DNA of 64,000 nt, from the NCBI GenBank assembly GCA_030549495.1, contig JAUIRK010000370.1:186001-250000 (forward strand), given 5' to 3'. The first letter of the stretch is position 1. Each line of letters opens with the position of its first letter. The notes under the pieces are model-generated. The model was not told the origin of the DNA. It worked only from the letters and a program-made list of their open reading frames with translations, and did not search any database. Source of the stretch: Nectonema munidae. Taxonomy: Eukaryota > Nematomorpha > Nectonematoida > Nectonematidae. Below, piece after piece: positions 1 to 12,239 of this stretch. The translations under genes and the position numbers were made by a program.

Positions 1-1187
1 TAAAAAGATCTCGTTTTTTTGGATATTGATTTTTGTTTTTTTTTTGAAGCTAAAGAAATATTTTCGCTTTCTCCAAAAGTAATTTTAAGTAAATGCACTA
101 GTATTTCAAGATTTTCAAACATCAATGATATACTTCTAAGCATTAAACAGGGGTATCATTAGAGGGTAGTAATTTTCGTGGTGAACGGTTAATTTACTCT
201 GAAAAAAATAACTCATTTTTTGATTTTGGCTTTTTTTTCTGTGGTCAGTCCAATTTTTGTTTCAAAGAAAATCTGAAATCAAATCCTGAGTAATTTCATT
301 AATAGCTTAATTAAGAATAAATATATAACTTAACAAAAAAGACTGTATTTATAAAATAAAAGAATACTTTTACATTTTAACAGTCAGTAGAGGCCAATAT
401 ATTCTTTTGACATTTTAGTAAATTTATCAATGTATTAAAAAAGATACCAAACTTTAATAAAAAAGAAAAGTATTTTTAGATTTAAGGTGGCAAAAAATTG
501 AATTTATTCAAAAATTGACCACTTTCACATTTTAAGTAGCAGTTAATGTTAGCATAACCTTTTTTGTCTTCTCTTCCATTTTTATAAGAAAATTTGTAAT
601 TGTATTTTTTTCTGGCTTAGAATTTTCTCACATTAACCCATTTACGACCAATGTTCCTATTTTGGAACATAAGTAATTTCATCTTCGTCTGTTTTTTTCA
701 ATGACTTTGAATATAAATCGTCTGCGTTTTTTTAGATATCGTCAGCTTTGCTTGGTCTTAAATGGGTTAGGCAGGTCGCCATAAAACTTCACATGGATAT
801 TTTGAGATGTTTCTTTGGAGCGTTTTTCGTTGTGTGAATGAACAACGCCTAGTTGATCGTACAAAAAAAATTAGATTTTTCATTTTGTATTTTTTGAAAT
901 ATTTACTTTTGTCTCAAATTATAGGGAAATATAATAGGAAGTTATGATCGTAACGTTGTACACATATCAAATTATATTTTATATTGTAGTTTTTGAAGGA
1001 ATAAATATCAAATTACAAACCAGCATAAATCTAATTAATCAGTGACTAAAGATTACAAGATTTGTCTCACGTGTCCAACCTGTCTTGAGGTTTCGCAATA
1101 TATACATAAATCGGTTGTATTTTTTCTTTTTTGCATCAAATGGGTAAAAAGAAGAGATGTAGATGATAAATTTAGATTTAAATGAAC
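1..1187. other. Left flank, downstream of the PTB RRM3 exon; no exon recognised
   Basis: I looked on the minus strand for the missing second half of PTB RRM3 and for RRM4 and found nothing convincing. The stretch is AT-rich and contains one 130-bp MITE (637-766). It is most simply read as the start of a PTB intron that runs off the window. Confidence 0.5.
637..766. mobile_element. piggyBac-type MITE, copy 1 (130 bp, TTAA target)
   Basis: The element is flanked by TTAA (633-636) and TTAG (767-770, one change from TTAA). Its ends are inverted repeats: CCCATTTACGACCAA on the left, and the reverse complement of the right end reads CCCATTTAAGACCAA. A second 130-bp copy with perfect TTAA flanks lies in the opposite orientation at 51384-51513 and is similar along its whole length. 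TTAA target duplication and CCC-starting ends are piggyBac hallmarks. It has no coding capacity, so it would depend on a transposase in trans. Confidence 0.8.
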
Positions 1188-1373
1188 CTTAACCCTGAGC
1201 ACGTCTCCAAAACAACCAAAAAGCACAAATATACTATCGGGATCAGACATTTCAGGAGCAAGATTTGAAGCGAGTAGTACAGGCGTAGAACACAGGTCCA
1301 TGTTAATTTTTCCAGAATCGAATTTAGAAAGGTTGGGCAGAACAGGTGGGGAAAACGAGTTTTCTTGACCATA
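1188..1373 (-). CDS. PTBP1: PTB exon with first half of RRM3
   Basis: 186 bases, 62 codons, phase 0. The exon begins after TTTTTCTGTTTTAG with YGQENSFSPPVLPNLSKF, then CSTPVLLASNLAPEMSDPDS and IFVLFGCFGDVLRVK, the canonical RRM3 beta1-alpha1-beta2 of PTB (human VLLVSNLNPE...LFILFGVYGDVQRVK). The donor is taken as AAG/GTTCAT at 1187; an alternative GTTAAG lies six bases earlier. The downstream exon should begin with the ILFNKK-like segment and was not found. Confidence 0.85.
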
Positions 1374-4300
1374 CTAAAACAGAAAAACGTGTGAAATACT
1401 ATATACACAACTTAGGAAACATGTAAGGCTGACATCGTGTTCGCATGATTCATCACACAAAGGAAGAGTATTTAGAAAGAGTACAAAGGAGGCGTGGAAA
1501 TGATTCTTATTTTGCCAAGCCTCATATCAAAGTTATTTTAACACCAGACATATGTTTACTAGTGAGAACCAATCAGAGAATACATTTAAATCTTTTTCGA
1601 TCTTTTCGGGAGTAAGAGCGTAAGCAATGCAAGATGAAATATATTGAAGGGCAAAATATTTTTATGTACCTTATGAGGAGTCGATTATTTTTATAGAAGT
1701 CTGAAAATTTTTACGTGTCATCAGTAAGGTCTTATGGACACAGAGTAGAGGTACGCTAAATTAAAGAACACATTTGCGATGCTCACATAAATTATATCAA
1801 AGTTCAAAAAACAAAAAAAAACTGTGCATGATTTAGACATATATCCTCAGAATAGACTTAAGTCCTTTTAAGAACAAACAAGCATTATAGAAGAGAGAAC
1901 TTAAACAATGATTGGTTGTGTTAAACATGTACAAGCTGAAGTTCTGCATGTGATCCTTAAAACAGACAAAGATGGCCTCTAGCAAAATTTGGAAATAAAA
2001 TTCCATGACTTTTTGTGATTTCCATGACTGCCTTTGCCAAAATTCTCAAGCATAAAGTCATCAAGGAACACTAGTGTTTCAATTTGATATTTGATATACC
2101 AAAACCATTTTGCCTCTATATATTTTACCTAGTGAATAAGAGAAGTAGTTGCAAGTCAATAATGAGTATTTTAAAACTGTTAATAAACAATTTGGTCAAT
2201 AATTCTTTTTCTACATATTTAAAGTGCCAGTTCTCAGAAGAATCTTCCAAAATCAAAACATTAATATAGTAAATTTATAATAACAATCTGGAATACTATC
2301 ATCTTAATAGCCATAGTTTCGCGATCTTCCTACCGTATCAATGCTACAAAACTCATTTCTTGCATCTTTAAATTTTGACCGTTTTACTTGGAGAAAGTTA
2401 TCAGTGCTGCAGTTCTCTTTCTTTCCATTGATTCAAGTTCTTCTATGGAATGTTTTTGTGCTACCTTAGACCTACTTGGCATCGAGCCTCTGAACGTCCT
2501 GTGTATATTATCATTAGTAAGGAAAGCCTCACATACCTGTCGTTAAGCGACCATGAAAATTCTTTTAAATTTAGTAACTATAATAACGGCATTGATTTAG
2601 AAGAGACTTTCAACAAAGGACTTACTACGATATAATTTGGAATGATTTAACAAATTCCAAATGATTCACCAAACGTAGCTACAAAAAAATTTATTGCAGA
2701 CTAGTCTTTGCTGCTGTTCACTTAATTCCTACCTACGATAGATACCCAGATGAAGTACCATATGGCAATATACTTTGCTAGTTCTACAAATCAAAGTGCA
2801 AAAAACAATAACCATGTATCGTAAAGAGCATATTTACATGGAAAGAATAAAAATCAAGCAATTAGGAAAATTATAGATAGCAACTATCAACGTATCTAAA
2901 CATTCTATAAAATTATATTAACATTGCACAGCATTCCATGAGCATATTATACATGTCCAAATTCCTTGACTTTTCTAGTTTTTCCAGGTTGGCTGGGAAC
3001 TGCGCAACAGAAGCTTAGATTGAAGTTAAGAGTAAAAGAGAAATCGCATAAAGAGCTAATTTTTCTAAGAGGAGTACAATAGGCCCAATTGCGAGGTTTA
3101 TATTATATATAGGTTATAATGATGCGATTATTCAAAATTTTGAATCGATCGAAAAAAGCATTTTTCAATTAAAGCTTAGAAAGGATTATTGTTAGACACA
3201 ATTTGCCAATACCTCTTTTAAAACTTACAATAATAAAATTAAATATGTAACTTATTAGTTCCAACAAAAAAGCTATTTTCTAATTTGTATTCAAGGTAGA
3301 AAACTTTCTAATAACCATAAAGCATTGTACAATTATAATAGAAATTAGCTAAGTCAATGCGCAATGAAATATACAACGTATGCTATGCTCTGTTTTTCAA
3401 TCGGATCTCGAACGGGCCCTGCACGAGACTTGAAGTCACTCATCACAGATGGCAAGATTACGGAGCCAGAAGGAAAATATTCACCTCCGACTGCGAATAC
3501 GAGTACTCAAAAAATCAGACTCAGACTCTAAATACTTAAAAACTTGTCAAATTTAACATCAACTCTTCACTTCACACTTCGACTAAAGAAACGCCACTTT
3601 TTTGATTATTTAAAAAACTTAAAAAACCGACTTCACTTTGGAGTACTCCTCTCTTATACCTTTAGAATCTGTGAGCCAGCGAATCAGGACTCCGCAAACC
3701 AAATAGACAGGCTTCATAAATTTCAAAGATAAGAAACTCGAGGATTAGTTAAACAGAAAAATGAGACCCGAGTTTAAGTGTTTTCAAAGTAAAGTTTTTC
3801 AAGCATAGTGAGTCACCAGAGACTGATGAATTATAAAACGTCTGCTTTAAGTTGAATGAAAATTCATTCAAAAAGAAAAGGGTGCGATCAAATTCCAAAA
3901 AGGCGAAAGGGTTAATCGGTTAACAAGGAGAATAATTTATCGTAAAGCAGATTTAAAGAAACTATAAAGTAGGCAATTTAACTTTTGCAACGTCGACATT
4001 AGTTGAATCTCGTGGTTAACCGAACAATATAGTAGTATCTCAGAATGGCTTACGAACACCACAACCTAAGAACAAATAAGTTCACAAGGAATTTTAATTC
4101 CTAAAATCATAAAAACAAAAATATTCGAATATATTCATTTTGAGAAACAAAGAGTGAGTTAAATGAATTTGCTAAAACATACGTGATATTTATCCGGTTG
4201 TTTGAAACGAGAAGCAGAAGAAATGAGATTTGTAGCGACTGCAGCTGCCATATTGTTGAGTAGAGTCGCCGCCTGTCTTGACTTATCTCCAGGATCAGAA

Positions 4301-7300
4301 AGTAGGCTATTTTCAATACTCAAAGATCTGCTACGATCTACAAATGTTGATGAAGGAGAATGATATCTATCATCTCCATACCGACTACCGCTTTTTTTAG
4401 ACTTTTCTTTTGTAAAATCAAAGCTGTTTGGATCATTTGCCTTAACCTAAAGAAGAATAAGAAGTTGTTTAAACATAATATTGTGTGTTCGCCCAAAAGT
4501 GTGTAGAAACTAAAAGAGACATCTTTATTTTTAAATGCTTTTAAACATTTCTGATTCACCCGAACTATTGATAAGTAATACCTAGTTAATTTCTGAACAG
4601 GGGATCACATCCTCTATTAATTTGAGCCTGCTGGAGAATTTTAGCAATTAATTCTTTATTTTTACCTTCTCCTTGACCATTGTAACAGCAACGCCTTACC
4701 ATTACAATTTATTTATTAATGACCTTTAGAAAGTATTTTTATAATTTATATTGAAGATGTTGAGTTAAAACAATTTTGCCAATCCCGCTTCAAATTGCAA
4801 CATTGTGCGCTCTTGACTGAATAAAATCTATTTTTGCCATGATAACTAAAAATATGGGGTTGTCTCTCATTGAAATTTTGGAAGATTCTGCAAACCCTTA
4901 ACAAATATATAAATAAATTAAAAAATTTATATTTTATTAAATGGTTTTCGACATTCAACAATTTGAAATCATAAATTTAAATTATTATAAAGTTAATTCA
5001 AACTCAGTGCCTCAAATGTAAGCTAAAATAAAAGATGTTGTGGAGAACTTTTTCAAAATAGAAGGAAGCTTACTTCTAAAGGCTGAGCTTTTCCCTTTTC
5101 AATGTGAAGGGTGCAACATTTACTGTAAATATTCCTCAAGTGCAAAGCTTCTTTAGCTTCAAGAGCTGCTCTCGCAGACTCCATCTCCACCAAAGCATGG
5201 AATCCATCACTTTTATTAAAAGTCACTATTCTACAAACTTTCCCATATTTGCTGAAGATCTTGTGTAGGATATCGTAATCTTAAAAGACAAATCATTAGA
5301 AAGGAACATAAGGCTCAATGTCAAAATTGGAACTGCATCGAATGCCAATATTAGAAGAGCAATTGAAGAGAAGAGAAGAATGAATGCAAAAAAAGATAAG
5401 CAAATAAAAGGCTCGACTACGAAAAATAAGAATTAATATGGCCACATCGTTTTTTGAAATACAGTACACAACGCTTACAATAAACTAGAGCGTTATAGAT
5501 TTGCTAAAATTTTTGTAATTTGTTCAAAATTAAAAGCTTATAAACCACACTTCAGTTAGAGCGAGCAATTTTTTAATTTTATTTCATTAAGTTCGTATTC
5601 AAGTGTACATTATATATTTTAATATGTAACAAAATGTATTTAATCAGAAAGGTTGTGATTTTTACTTTTTAGGTTAGACTATACGCTAGCATTATTCTTG
5701 AGCATGGTTAATTGCAGTTTTTGTTGAATTTAATTTTATCATTTTTTTAATAGTTGGAAGTATTGAGGATCGAACCCCTGTCTTTCAAACTGTTAGGCTA
5801 AAGAAAGAGTGGAAGTAGAAAAGCATATGATCAGGGTGAATTCATAGCATTTTTTCTAAAACAACTTTTTCTGAACATTCTATAAGTATTACTCGTATTA
5901 CACAACGATAATAATTAACGGAAGTACAACGAACAATTCCGAAACAACGGAATGTATCGGAAGTACAGCTCTTCCTTCAGAAAAGCTAACTAGATCTGAT
6001 CAAACTATGCATTGATATCTTCAAAATTCAGAGGAAGAGGGGTGATTGCTTCACCGCTATTCCTTCCATTCTGAATCCGCCACTGCGCTGAGGCTATGCA
6101 TTTAGAAATATCCGAAACAAAATTACTTAAATAAAATTGAACTATATTCAGGAAATTTTATTTTTAAGTTTATGACTAGACAGTCTAAAGTTTGCAGATG
6201 CGCTAACAATTCTGTATTGTATATTTTTTAGTAATATTATTTTTAATGTTACTTGTCAAAAGTTTAGTGAATAGTTAGTGTTTAGTAATATTATTTTTAA
6301 TATCTTACTTGTTAAAGCAGGATTTAAATAGTTCGTTGTGTAATTTAGAAGAATACCCAAACAAAATGAAGTGGAAAACCCTAGACAGATTGAAGCAACA
6401 ACTAAGTAAACAATATAAGTGTTTTTTAAATGATATTCGTTAAAAGTTAAAACATGCTTTAATGTTATTCAGCCTAAAATTGTTAATGGGCATCACGTGG
6501 TTTATTATAACCGTTGTGTACTGTAGTTGAAATATAGAGCAGAATGTTATATGCAACAAATGTCAACGACCAAAAGTTACGCGTAAAGAGAAATCGAGAC
6601 CAAAATTAATGAGGAAAAGAGTATGAAAGATTTGCCAAACATCTTATTTTTTCTAAAATCATTGCTAGAACCATGTATTGATCAACAGAATGGTTCATAA
6701 AAAGAATTTACAGATACAAGAAAGCAACTCTCTCCCTCCGTTTATGAAGATGGTTAGAAAAACTAGCAGTTCCAGAAAAAAATCAGTTTTTAAAAAGTTA
6801 TACTTTTGGCAATAAAGCCTTCAAGCTAAACTCATATAAAAATATTTCTTCCTACAATTAAAATGGATTTGAATTTTTGATAGAAATGTAAAATCTAAAC
6901 ATAATAACCAGAACTAAAAAAGGACTAAAAATAGATATTAAAAGTAAAGTCATAGTTTTAGATAAAATAAAAAAAGGCTTATAACCAATAAGATAGTCTA
7001 AGGATAAAAGAGAAAAAAATAATCATTGATTGTTTTGTTTTTTTGGCTTTGTATCTAGTATAAATATCGATATATCGCATATTCATTAGCAAACGAATAT
7101 TTGAATTCTCACGATATTGCTTGTAAATCTTTTTTATAAAGGCGTACACATTACAGCAACGAAATTTTACATAATTCATACAAAGAAAAGAAAATGTAAT
7201 TAACACTTAATTAATAATAATTTGATTGTGCAATTGAAATAGAGGTACGAAACGAAAAAGTGCTAGACATTTATGAATCGATAAATTATTATCAAAGACA

Positions 7301-7822
7301 TCATGACATTTATTACATGGATTGGGTTTTGACGCCGAGCCTTTTTAACGTAAACGAAAAGAAAGAAAAAAGAGAGGTTAATATTACCTATATGATAAAG
7401 CATATTGGAAATTGAAACGTACAAGACGAATGAATTCTGAGAATATTTGTCACCATCATTATCGTCAATGAGATGACGGTGATGAATGTTATCAATCTCT
7501 GGAGTGTGATGGTATCGATCCACACTCTCGTCAAACGAAGAGAGGCCGAAGGCGAGAGAAGCTTCGTGAAAAGAAGACTCTGAAATGCCTTCGACTCGAA
7601 TTTGACTACCATAGAAGAAAACTTGGAAATAAGAAAAGAACTTAGATAGTGCACGAGCAGCAGAAATAGACGACATCTCAATGAAAGCAATAGATTTATT
7701 CGGATGCAGAGAATACTTAAAAGAGGTATCAAAGGGCTGCATCAGGTGAAGAAGAGAACTTTCATTGAATTCAACGGGAAGTTGCGTTAGACTAACGAAT
7801 TTAGATGAAGACATTTCTTCTA
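1188..7822 (-). CDS. PTBP1: Polypyrimidine tract-binding protein (PTB/hephaestus family), partial gene, four exons
   Basis: PTB proteins are nuclear RNA-binding splicing regulators with four RRMs that bind CU-rich tracts. Four minus-strand exons join in phase: 7822-7388 (RRM1), 5279-5074 (RRM2), 4446-4183 (linker) and 1373-1188 (start of RRM3). All have AG acceptors and GT donors. The phases check: the RRM1 exon leaves one base (G) completed by AT of the next exon; the other junctions are phase 0. Diagnostic segments match PTB in order: QLPVEFNESSLLHLMQPF, LHKIFSKYGKV, VKANDPNSFDFT, NMAAAVATN, VLLASNLAPE and SIFVLFGCFGDVLRVK. The end of RRM3 and RRM4 are not found and probably lie left of the window. 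Upstream exons are also unidentified. The linker is shorter and less alanine-rich than in human PTBP1. This is a host gene in the single-copy PTB family; which vertebrate paralogue it matches best cannot be said. Confidence 0.9.
1374..4182 (-). other. PTB intron between linker and RRM3 exons
   Basis: A 2.8-kb intron with donor GTATGT and acceptor TTTTTCTGTTTTAG. I see no coding segment, RNA gene or clear repeat inside it on either strand; short open frames at 2.1, 2.5 and 3.4-3.7 kb have no recognisable content. Confidence 0.6.
4183..4446 (-). CDS. PTBP1: PTB exon encoding the RRM2-RRM3 linker
   Basis: 264 bases, exactly 88 codons, entered and left in phase 0. The acceptor is TTCTTCTTTAG and the donor a good GTATGT. 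It opens with VKANDPNSFDFTKEKSKK, matching human VKYNNDKSRDYT, and includes NNMAAAVATNL, the counterpart of the MAAAFG linker motif. It is otherwise Ser/Asp/Lys-rich and probably unstructured. Confidence 0.85.
5074..5279 (-). CDS. PTBP1: PTB exon with RRM2
   Basis: 206 bases. The acceptor is TTGTCTTTTAAG and the donor GTAAGC. The residues run DYDILHKIFSKYGKV, then FHALVEMESARAALEAKEAL and NIYSKCCTLHIEKGKAQPLE. The last segment matches the characteristic PTB RRM2 beta-4 and extension (human NIYNACCTLRIDFSK). The first codon is completed across the intron (G + AT gives Asp), which supports the join. Confidence 0.92.
5750..5806 (-). repeat. Partial tRNA-like SINE (family 2)
   Basis: A short segment containing GAGGATCGAACCCCTG matches the head of the better copy at 46722-46896. 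On the minus strand it carries the tRNA B-box-like GGTTCGATCC. Only the head is recognisable. Confidence 0.45.
6072..6086. repeat. Isolated hAT-like terminal inverted repeat
   Basis: CTGAATCCGCCACTG is the reverse complement of CAGTGGCGGATTCAG, a common hAT MITE end. No partner end was found upstream, so it is probably a decayed fragment. Confidence 0.35.
7388..7822 (-). CDS. PTBP1: PTB exon with RRM1
   Basis: The acceptor is TTTCATTGCAG before 7822 and the donor is GTAATA after 7388. An ATG at 7814 may be the start or an internal Met, since the acceptor AG lies only nine bases upstream and the frame is open through it. The RRM1 core is KFVSLTQLPVEFNESSLLHL followed by KSIAFIEM (RNP1-like). 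The end, SFVLYVSISNMLYHI, is the first beta strand of RRM2, as in PTB, whose RRM2 begins before the intron. Oddity: a His/Asp-rich stretch (residues about 100-120) replaces the alanine-rich spacer seen in vertebrates. Confidence 0.88.
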
Positions 7823-10559
7823 CTGCAATGAAATTACATTTAAGTTAGTAGTAGCACTGAATCGTAAATAGCTAAAGAAAATGAAACAGTTGAATATGGC
7901 ATGGGCTGAGGTGAACTCAACTCACACAGGATAAACAAGAGCAGAATTTATACGGCTAAATTCGTTGAAGCGATTGCAATCCGTTGAAAATGCGGGGCTT
8001 GCAGCTAATCTTATCAAAAACGGTTTACACTGACAATTATATGGCTAATTCTTTAGAAAGTTACTTGAAAGAAAAAACTTTTAGAAAATATAATTTTAAA
8101 GTATCTGAAGGCTAAACACGGTCTACTTTTAAAATTACTGAAAATGAAAGTAGTGTGTCAATTAAAAATAATAGGCTCCTTCTTTGCGTTACCTATTGCT
8201 AAGCATCGCACCACTACTATTATAATGTAGAATGAAATGTTTCGTGTATCGTTGTATTTTTCACAAAATAACTTAAGCTCCCATTTGAGTGAGTTCAATC
8301 GCTTTAACGCTTAAAATTTCCTAATATTTCTATTAGGGAACAAATAATTGAAGAAACATCATTAAAATCCTTCCAATTACTGATAACCTGTTTGAAATGA
8401 AGTAAATTGATTGAAAATTTCATTAAATATAATGGCTGTTTCGAAAAAATCATTAGATGACTATATACGAAAAGGAATCGAAAATTAAAATAAGAAAGAA
8501 TGGATTCTAAAAGGGAAGTTTGAAAGAAAATTTTTAATATATTCATTGATCGAAATTATAAGCTATCTTTCGTTCTAAAACACTTTTAAAACTGAAAATA
8601 AAAAAATTGTCTTTGAAAAAATTAATACAAAAATCATAAAACTCACTCATGAAAAAAAATAATCAAATTTTAAATTAAGTAACTAATTAAATAAGAATCC
8701 AGCAATAGCTTTTAATATGAAGACAAAAATAGGGTCATTATTCCGGCATATAGCAATAGTAAACTCGGCGTTGATCTCATGGAAAGAGTTTGACAGGAAA
8801 GAAAGCCAATAGATGGCTCCTTCTTCTTTTCTCTTCTTGTTCCAGCACATATTACGAGCTTGACAAAGCTCAGAACGCATAAAAACAAGTTTAGGAAACC
8901 TACGAAGATACTAGTACTTAAATTTAAAAATTTTCATCTGCAAAATTAATGAACTTAAAAACTGAAAATATGTTCTAAATATCATTGTATTAAAATATCA
9001 AGTTATTCGAAGCAAAAAACAAAAAGTATCGAACATTAATTGATAAATCAAAGGATACCTCACATAATTTTACATCACCTCTTTAATTTTTATTTATCAT
9101 TTTTATGAACTTCAAATTAGTGATATGCGATAATCGAATCGGGAATCGTGCTATTTTCAGGTACCGAAATGCGAAGTGTATTGGAAAAGCATTTGTCTCT
9201 GATACACTTACATATTGTTGAATAAATAGTGAATGTGCTAAGTCTGTTTTTTCGAAATTGAAAGTAAATACTTTAAATCAAGAGTCGGATTCAGCGTATT
9301 AGGCATAGGAATTGAAAACGATTTTGTTATTGTCGCATCATCAGTTCTAATCAGACTGCATGCATCCTACTTTTATGCACAAGCCGTTGGTTGACCCCTA
9401 TAAATTAAAATAAAGGCAGGCGCATATGCTTCAACGTGCAATGAATTTTGAATTAAGTACACTGAAACAAAGTGTTGTTTTTTTGGCTGTACTAAGTTAC
9501 ACGAGTCAACATTATGAAAAGGTTTCAAGCTCTTATTCAAAATGACATTATAGTCTTTGATTACAAATTCTCTATAACACTAATATTGACTTCGCTAACA
9601 GATACGAATAAAATCAGATATAAAGAGAAATTAAATTGCAGCAAACTAATAAAAAACAAAAAAATTTTTTTTAATTGTTTGCAGAACCGCAATAAAAGTT
9701 TGATTTGAAAAATTACAATGTCTGTTAAATGCATCTTAAATGTGAAAACCACTTCCAAAGCGTTACTGTTACCATGGGCTTGCCCAAAACTTTTTAACTA
9801 TATTATTGAAAATTAATATGTTAAACAAAAAAATAAATTCAATATGTATTTTTGATACTCAAAAAAAAATATCGGTTTATTTATTTTGCATCATTTTTTC
9901 AGGTTTCCCGCGCCATCTTTGATTTATCTTAAGCGGCTCGCAAGGTGAAAAGCGCAGTTTGAGAGCTACTGTCATAGAGGCTTGAAAGGTCCCAATAAAA
10001 AATTTATTTTGTTGATATTCTCTTGCAAAATTATCAGGAAGAGACATAATTTTAAATGGAATAAGGAAGTAAAAAAAGACTTATTTATCGTGTAATTTCT
10101 ACTCATACAACAAGAATTGTAATTTTCATTGCAGTGTAGAAAACAATTTAGTTCAAAGTTCTAGTTATCTGAAAACATAATAGTATAATATTTATAAGGA
10201 AATATAGGAAGGTCGTTAAAGAGAGTTGAAACCCACCACGATAAAGATATTTAGACAAAACTATAAAGCTTTCAAAAATAATTCAAAATAATAATAAAAC
10301 TAAAGTAGGCGTTTTGGTATGTAGTGTGTTTCTATACTGCTACTCGTAGAACAAGGTGGCATATTCCTAATTTTCATATTTCAGACATTCCGGCTCTTAT
10401 ATACTAAAACAAATCTAAACCACAAATAAAAGTGTCCATATAAATAATATTTATAGACAACTTGGGGAAATAAAGCGTTAAAGTCATATAGAAAAGCCTC
10501 AGGTATTGCTTAGCAAAACTTTGAAGTTTTAAAAAAGAAAAGTAGAAGTGTTAACTTTG
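7823..10559. other. No recognisable feature
   Basis: AT-rich DNA upstream of the PTB RRM1 exon, possibly a PTB intron or the 5' flank. A 65-codon minus-strand frame at 8683-8880 has somewhat higher GC but matches no family I know. A GC-richer patch at about 9905-9985 is also unexplained. Confidence 0.5.
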
Positions 10560-11430
10560 TGCTTACTGTGATTTCAAAGTGTATCAAAGGTTTCGCAGTA
10601 ATAGCCAAAACTAAGACGAATAATGATGAGCGTATGATCGAATTACTATAAAAAACATTTTATTTAAAATGTGAATCTTTTTGGAGTTTCCAGACGACAC
10701 CAGAAAATTTGAAAGATTTTCACACTCTAATTGCAAAAACAAGTTAAGATATAAAATCAGCAGTGTTGATAATATTATATAAAAAATACATTATATTTAA
10801 AATGTGAAAGTTTTTGAAGACAGTTTTTAAATGTAAACCACAAAATTCATTGACGCAAGTATTTTGACACCCCACTTACGCAAACTGAGTCCAGGAACGA
10901 AATCAGAGATAATTTTCAAAAACAGCATATATGATTGACACTTTGATATATATTCCCATATTAATTGCGAAAACAAAGTCAAAAATGAAATCAGCAACGG
11001 TTAATTTCTTATAAAAAGAATAATATTGTTTTTGTTTTGGAGAATAATTAATCATTTATAAAAAATTTTATTTTACATTAGATACAAAATCTGTTCAAAA
11101 ACTTAAAAATTTTGGGGGACGTCATTTATGCATGACCCCTAAGTGTTTCAATATATATTTGATTATAAAATTTCAAAAGTTTAAGATAAATACTAAGTTA
11201 TATTATAGACGTATCGAAATTTTGGGAAAATAAATGTACATTAAATTTTGATAGTTTTGGCGAGATAGCGTGATTCAACTCAAAAGATGAAACTAGAGAG
11301 ATTTATGAAGGAAGCGTGATTCAACTCAAAAGATGAAACTGGGGAGATTTATGAAGGAAAAAAATTTGATGGAATATAATTGAGTCAATTTTTAGTGGAT
11401 ATTGTAGTTAAGTACGAAGGGGATTAGGAT
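10560..11430 (+). repeat. Dispersed repeat with decayed satellite monomers, copy 1
   Basis: Diverged monomers recur around motifs such as AAACTGAGTCCAGGAACGAA, ATTGACAC and TATAAAA..CATTTTATTTAAAATGTGAA. They are followed by a unique tail with GATTCAACTCAAAAGATG. The same order (satellite, then tail with TCATTCAACTACC...GATGCAG) recurs at 25590-26530. The shared composite structure suggests a transposable element carrying an internal minisatellite, possibly a non-autonomous Helitron; no Helitron end (TC...CTRR) was confirmed. Confidence 0.5.
11267..11358 (+). repeat. 46-bp tandem duplication
   Basis: Two nearly identical 46-bp units, starting AGCGTGATTCAACTC at 11267 and at 11313, lie in the tail of the dispersed repeat. 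They differ at about two positions, so the duplication is recent relative to the surrounding repeat. Confidence 0.85.
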
Positions 11431-12239
11431 ACGCCACCACTACGCTGCCTAACCTGTCATTGATAGAATTAAAATTTGTAATACGTCTCAAAAATATAAA
11501 AACTTAATATTTCTATAAAACCAATTTAATTTTTGATTTACATATTTTTTTTTATTTTTAACAAGTTCAAGGGCATAAATTTGAATGATTTTGATAAACT
11601 ATCACAAAAGATTTCAACATTAAATATAAAATTTTAATAGGTAAAAATATTAATTAAGGAACGTTGTCTAGACTTCTAAAGCAGCAACCACACAAAAGAA
11701 ATATCTTCGAATATCAGAGATAGACAACGTTACCCTTTTTGAAAAAGATTTATTTACTAAATATTTCAAAAATTGTTAAACAAAACTGAGTTTAATTTTT
11801 TTCTAAAAAGTAGAATAAATATATTTTTTTAAACAATAAGGAAGACTAAAACATAAATGATGTCGGACAAACCTTTTAGAACTAAAAAATGTTAAAAATA
11901 ATAAAAATAAAAAGTCTACAAAAAAAGTCATTTCAGACAAAAGCTATTTTATTGCTCAATAAATACAATTTAATTATAATAATAATATAATATAAGAAGG
12001 TTTATTTATAAAATTTATCATAAAAATGTCAGATGGCAATATTGAATAGGAAGAAGAAGAAGAAGAATTTTTTTATTAGTATAGATATAGTAGTTAAAGC
12101 TGTCCATTAATTCGACAAAAAACTTAGGTAAATCTTAAAACACGAGGATATTAAAAAGGCCTTAGAGCCGCTGAGAATCCTATAAAGGTTTATAAATTTT
12201 ACACAAATCTTGATAGAAGCATTAACATAGTAAAAATAA
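11431..12239. other. No recognisable gene; microsatellite at 12050-12065
   Basis: Very AT-rich. A short (GAA)n run at about 12050-12065 is the only repeat noted. Confidence 0.5.

Larger units (their letters stand above)
5280..7387 (-). other. PTB intron between RRM1 and RRM2 exons
   Basis: A 2.1-kb intron with donor GTAATA and acceptor TTGTCTTTTAAG. It holds a partial tRNA-like SINE at about 5750-5806, an isolated hAT-type end at 6072-6086 and a short two-copy direct repeat near 6226-6320. No other coding exon was recognised. Confidence 0.7.

Noticed and set aside
5750-5806. Functional tRNA gene
   Set aside because: It has a B-box-like motif but no complete cloverleaf; it matches a SINE head instead.
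8683-8880. 65-codon minus-strand frame (starts MRSELCQARN) with higher GC than its surroundings
   Set aside because: No family motif, no matching PTB N-terminal sequence and no convincing splice sites that would connect it to RRM1.
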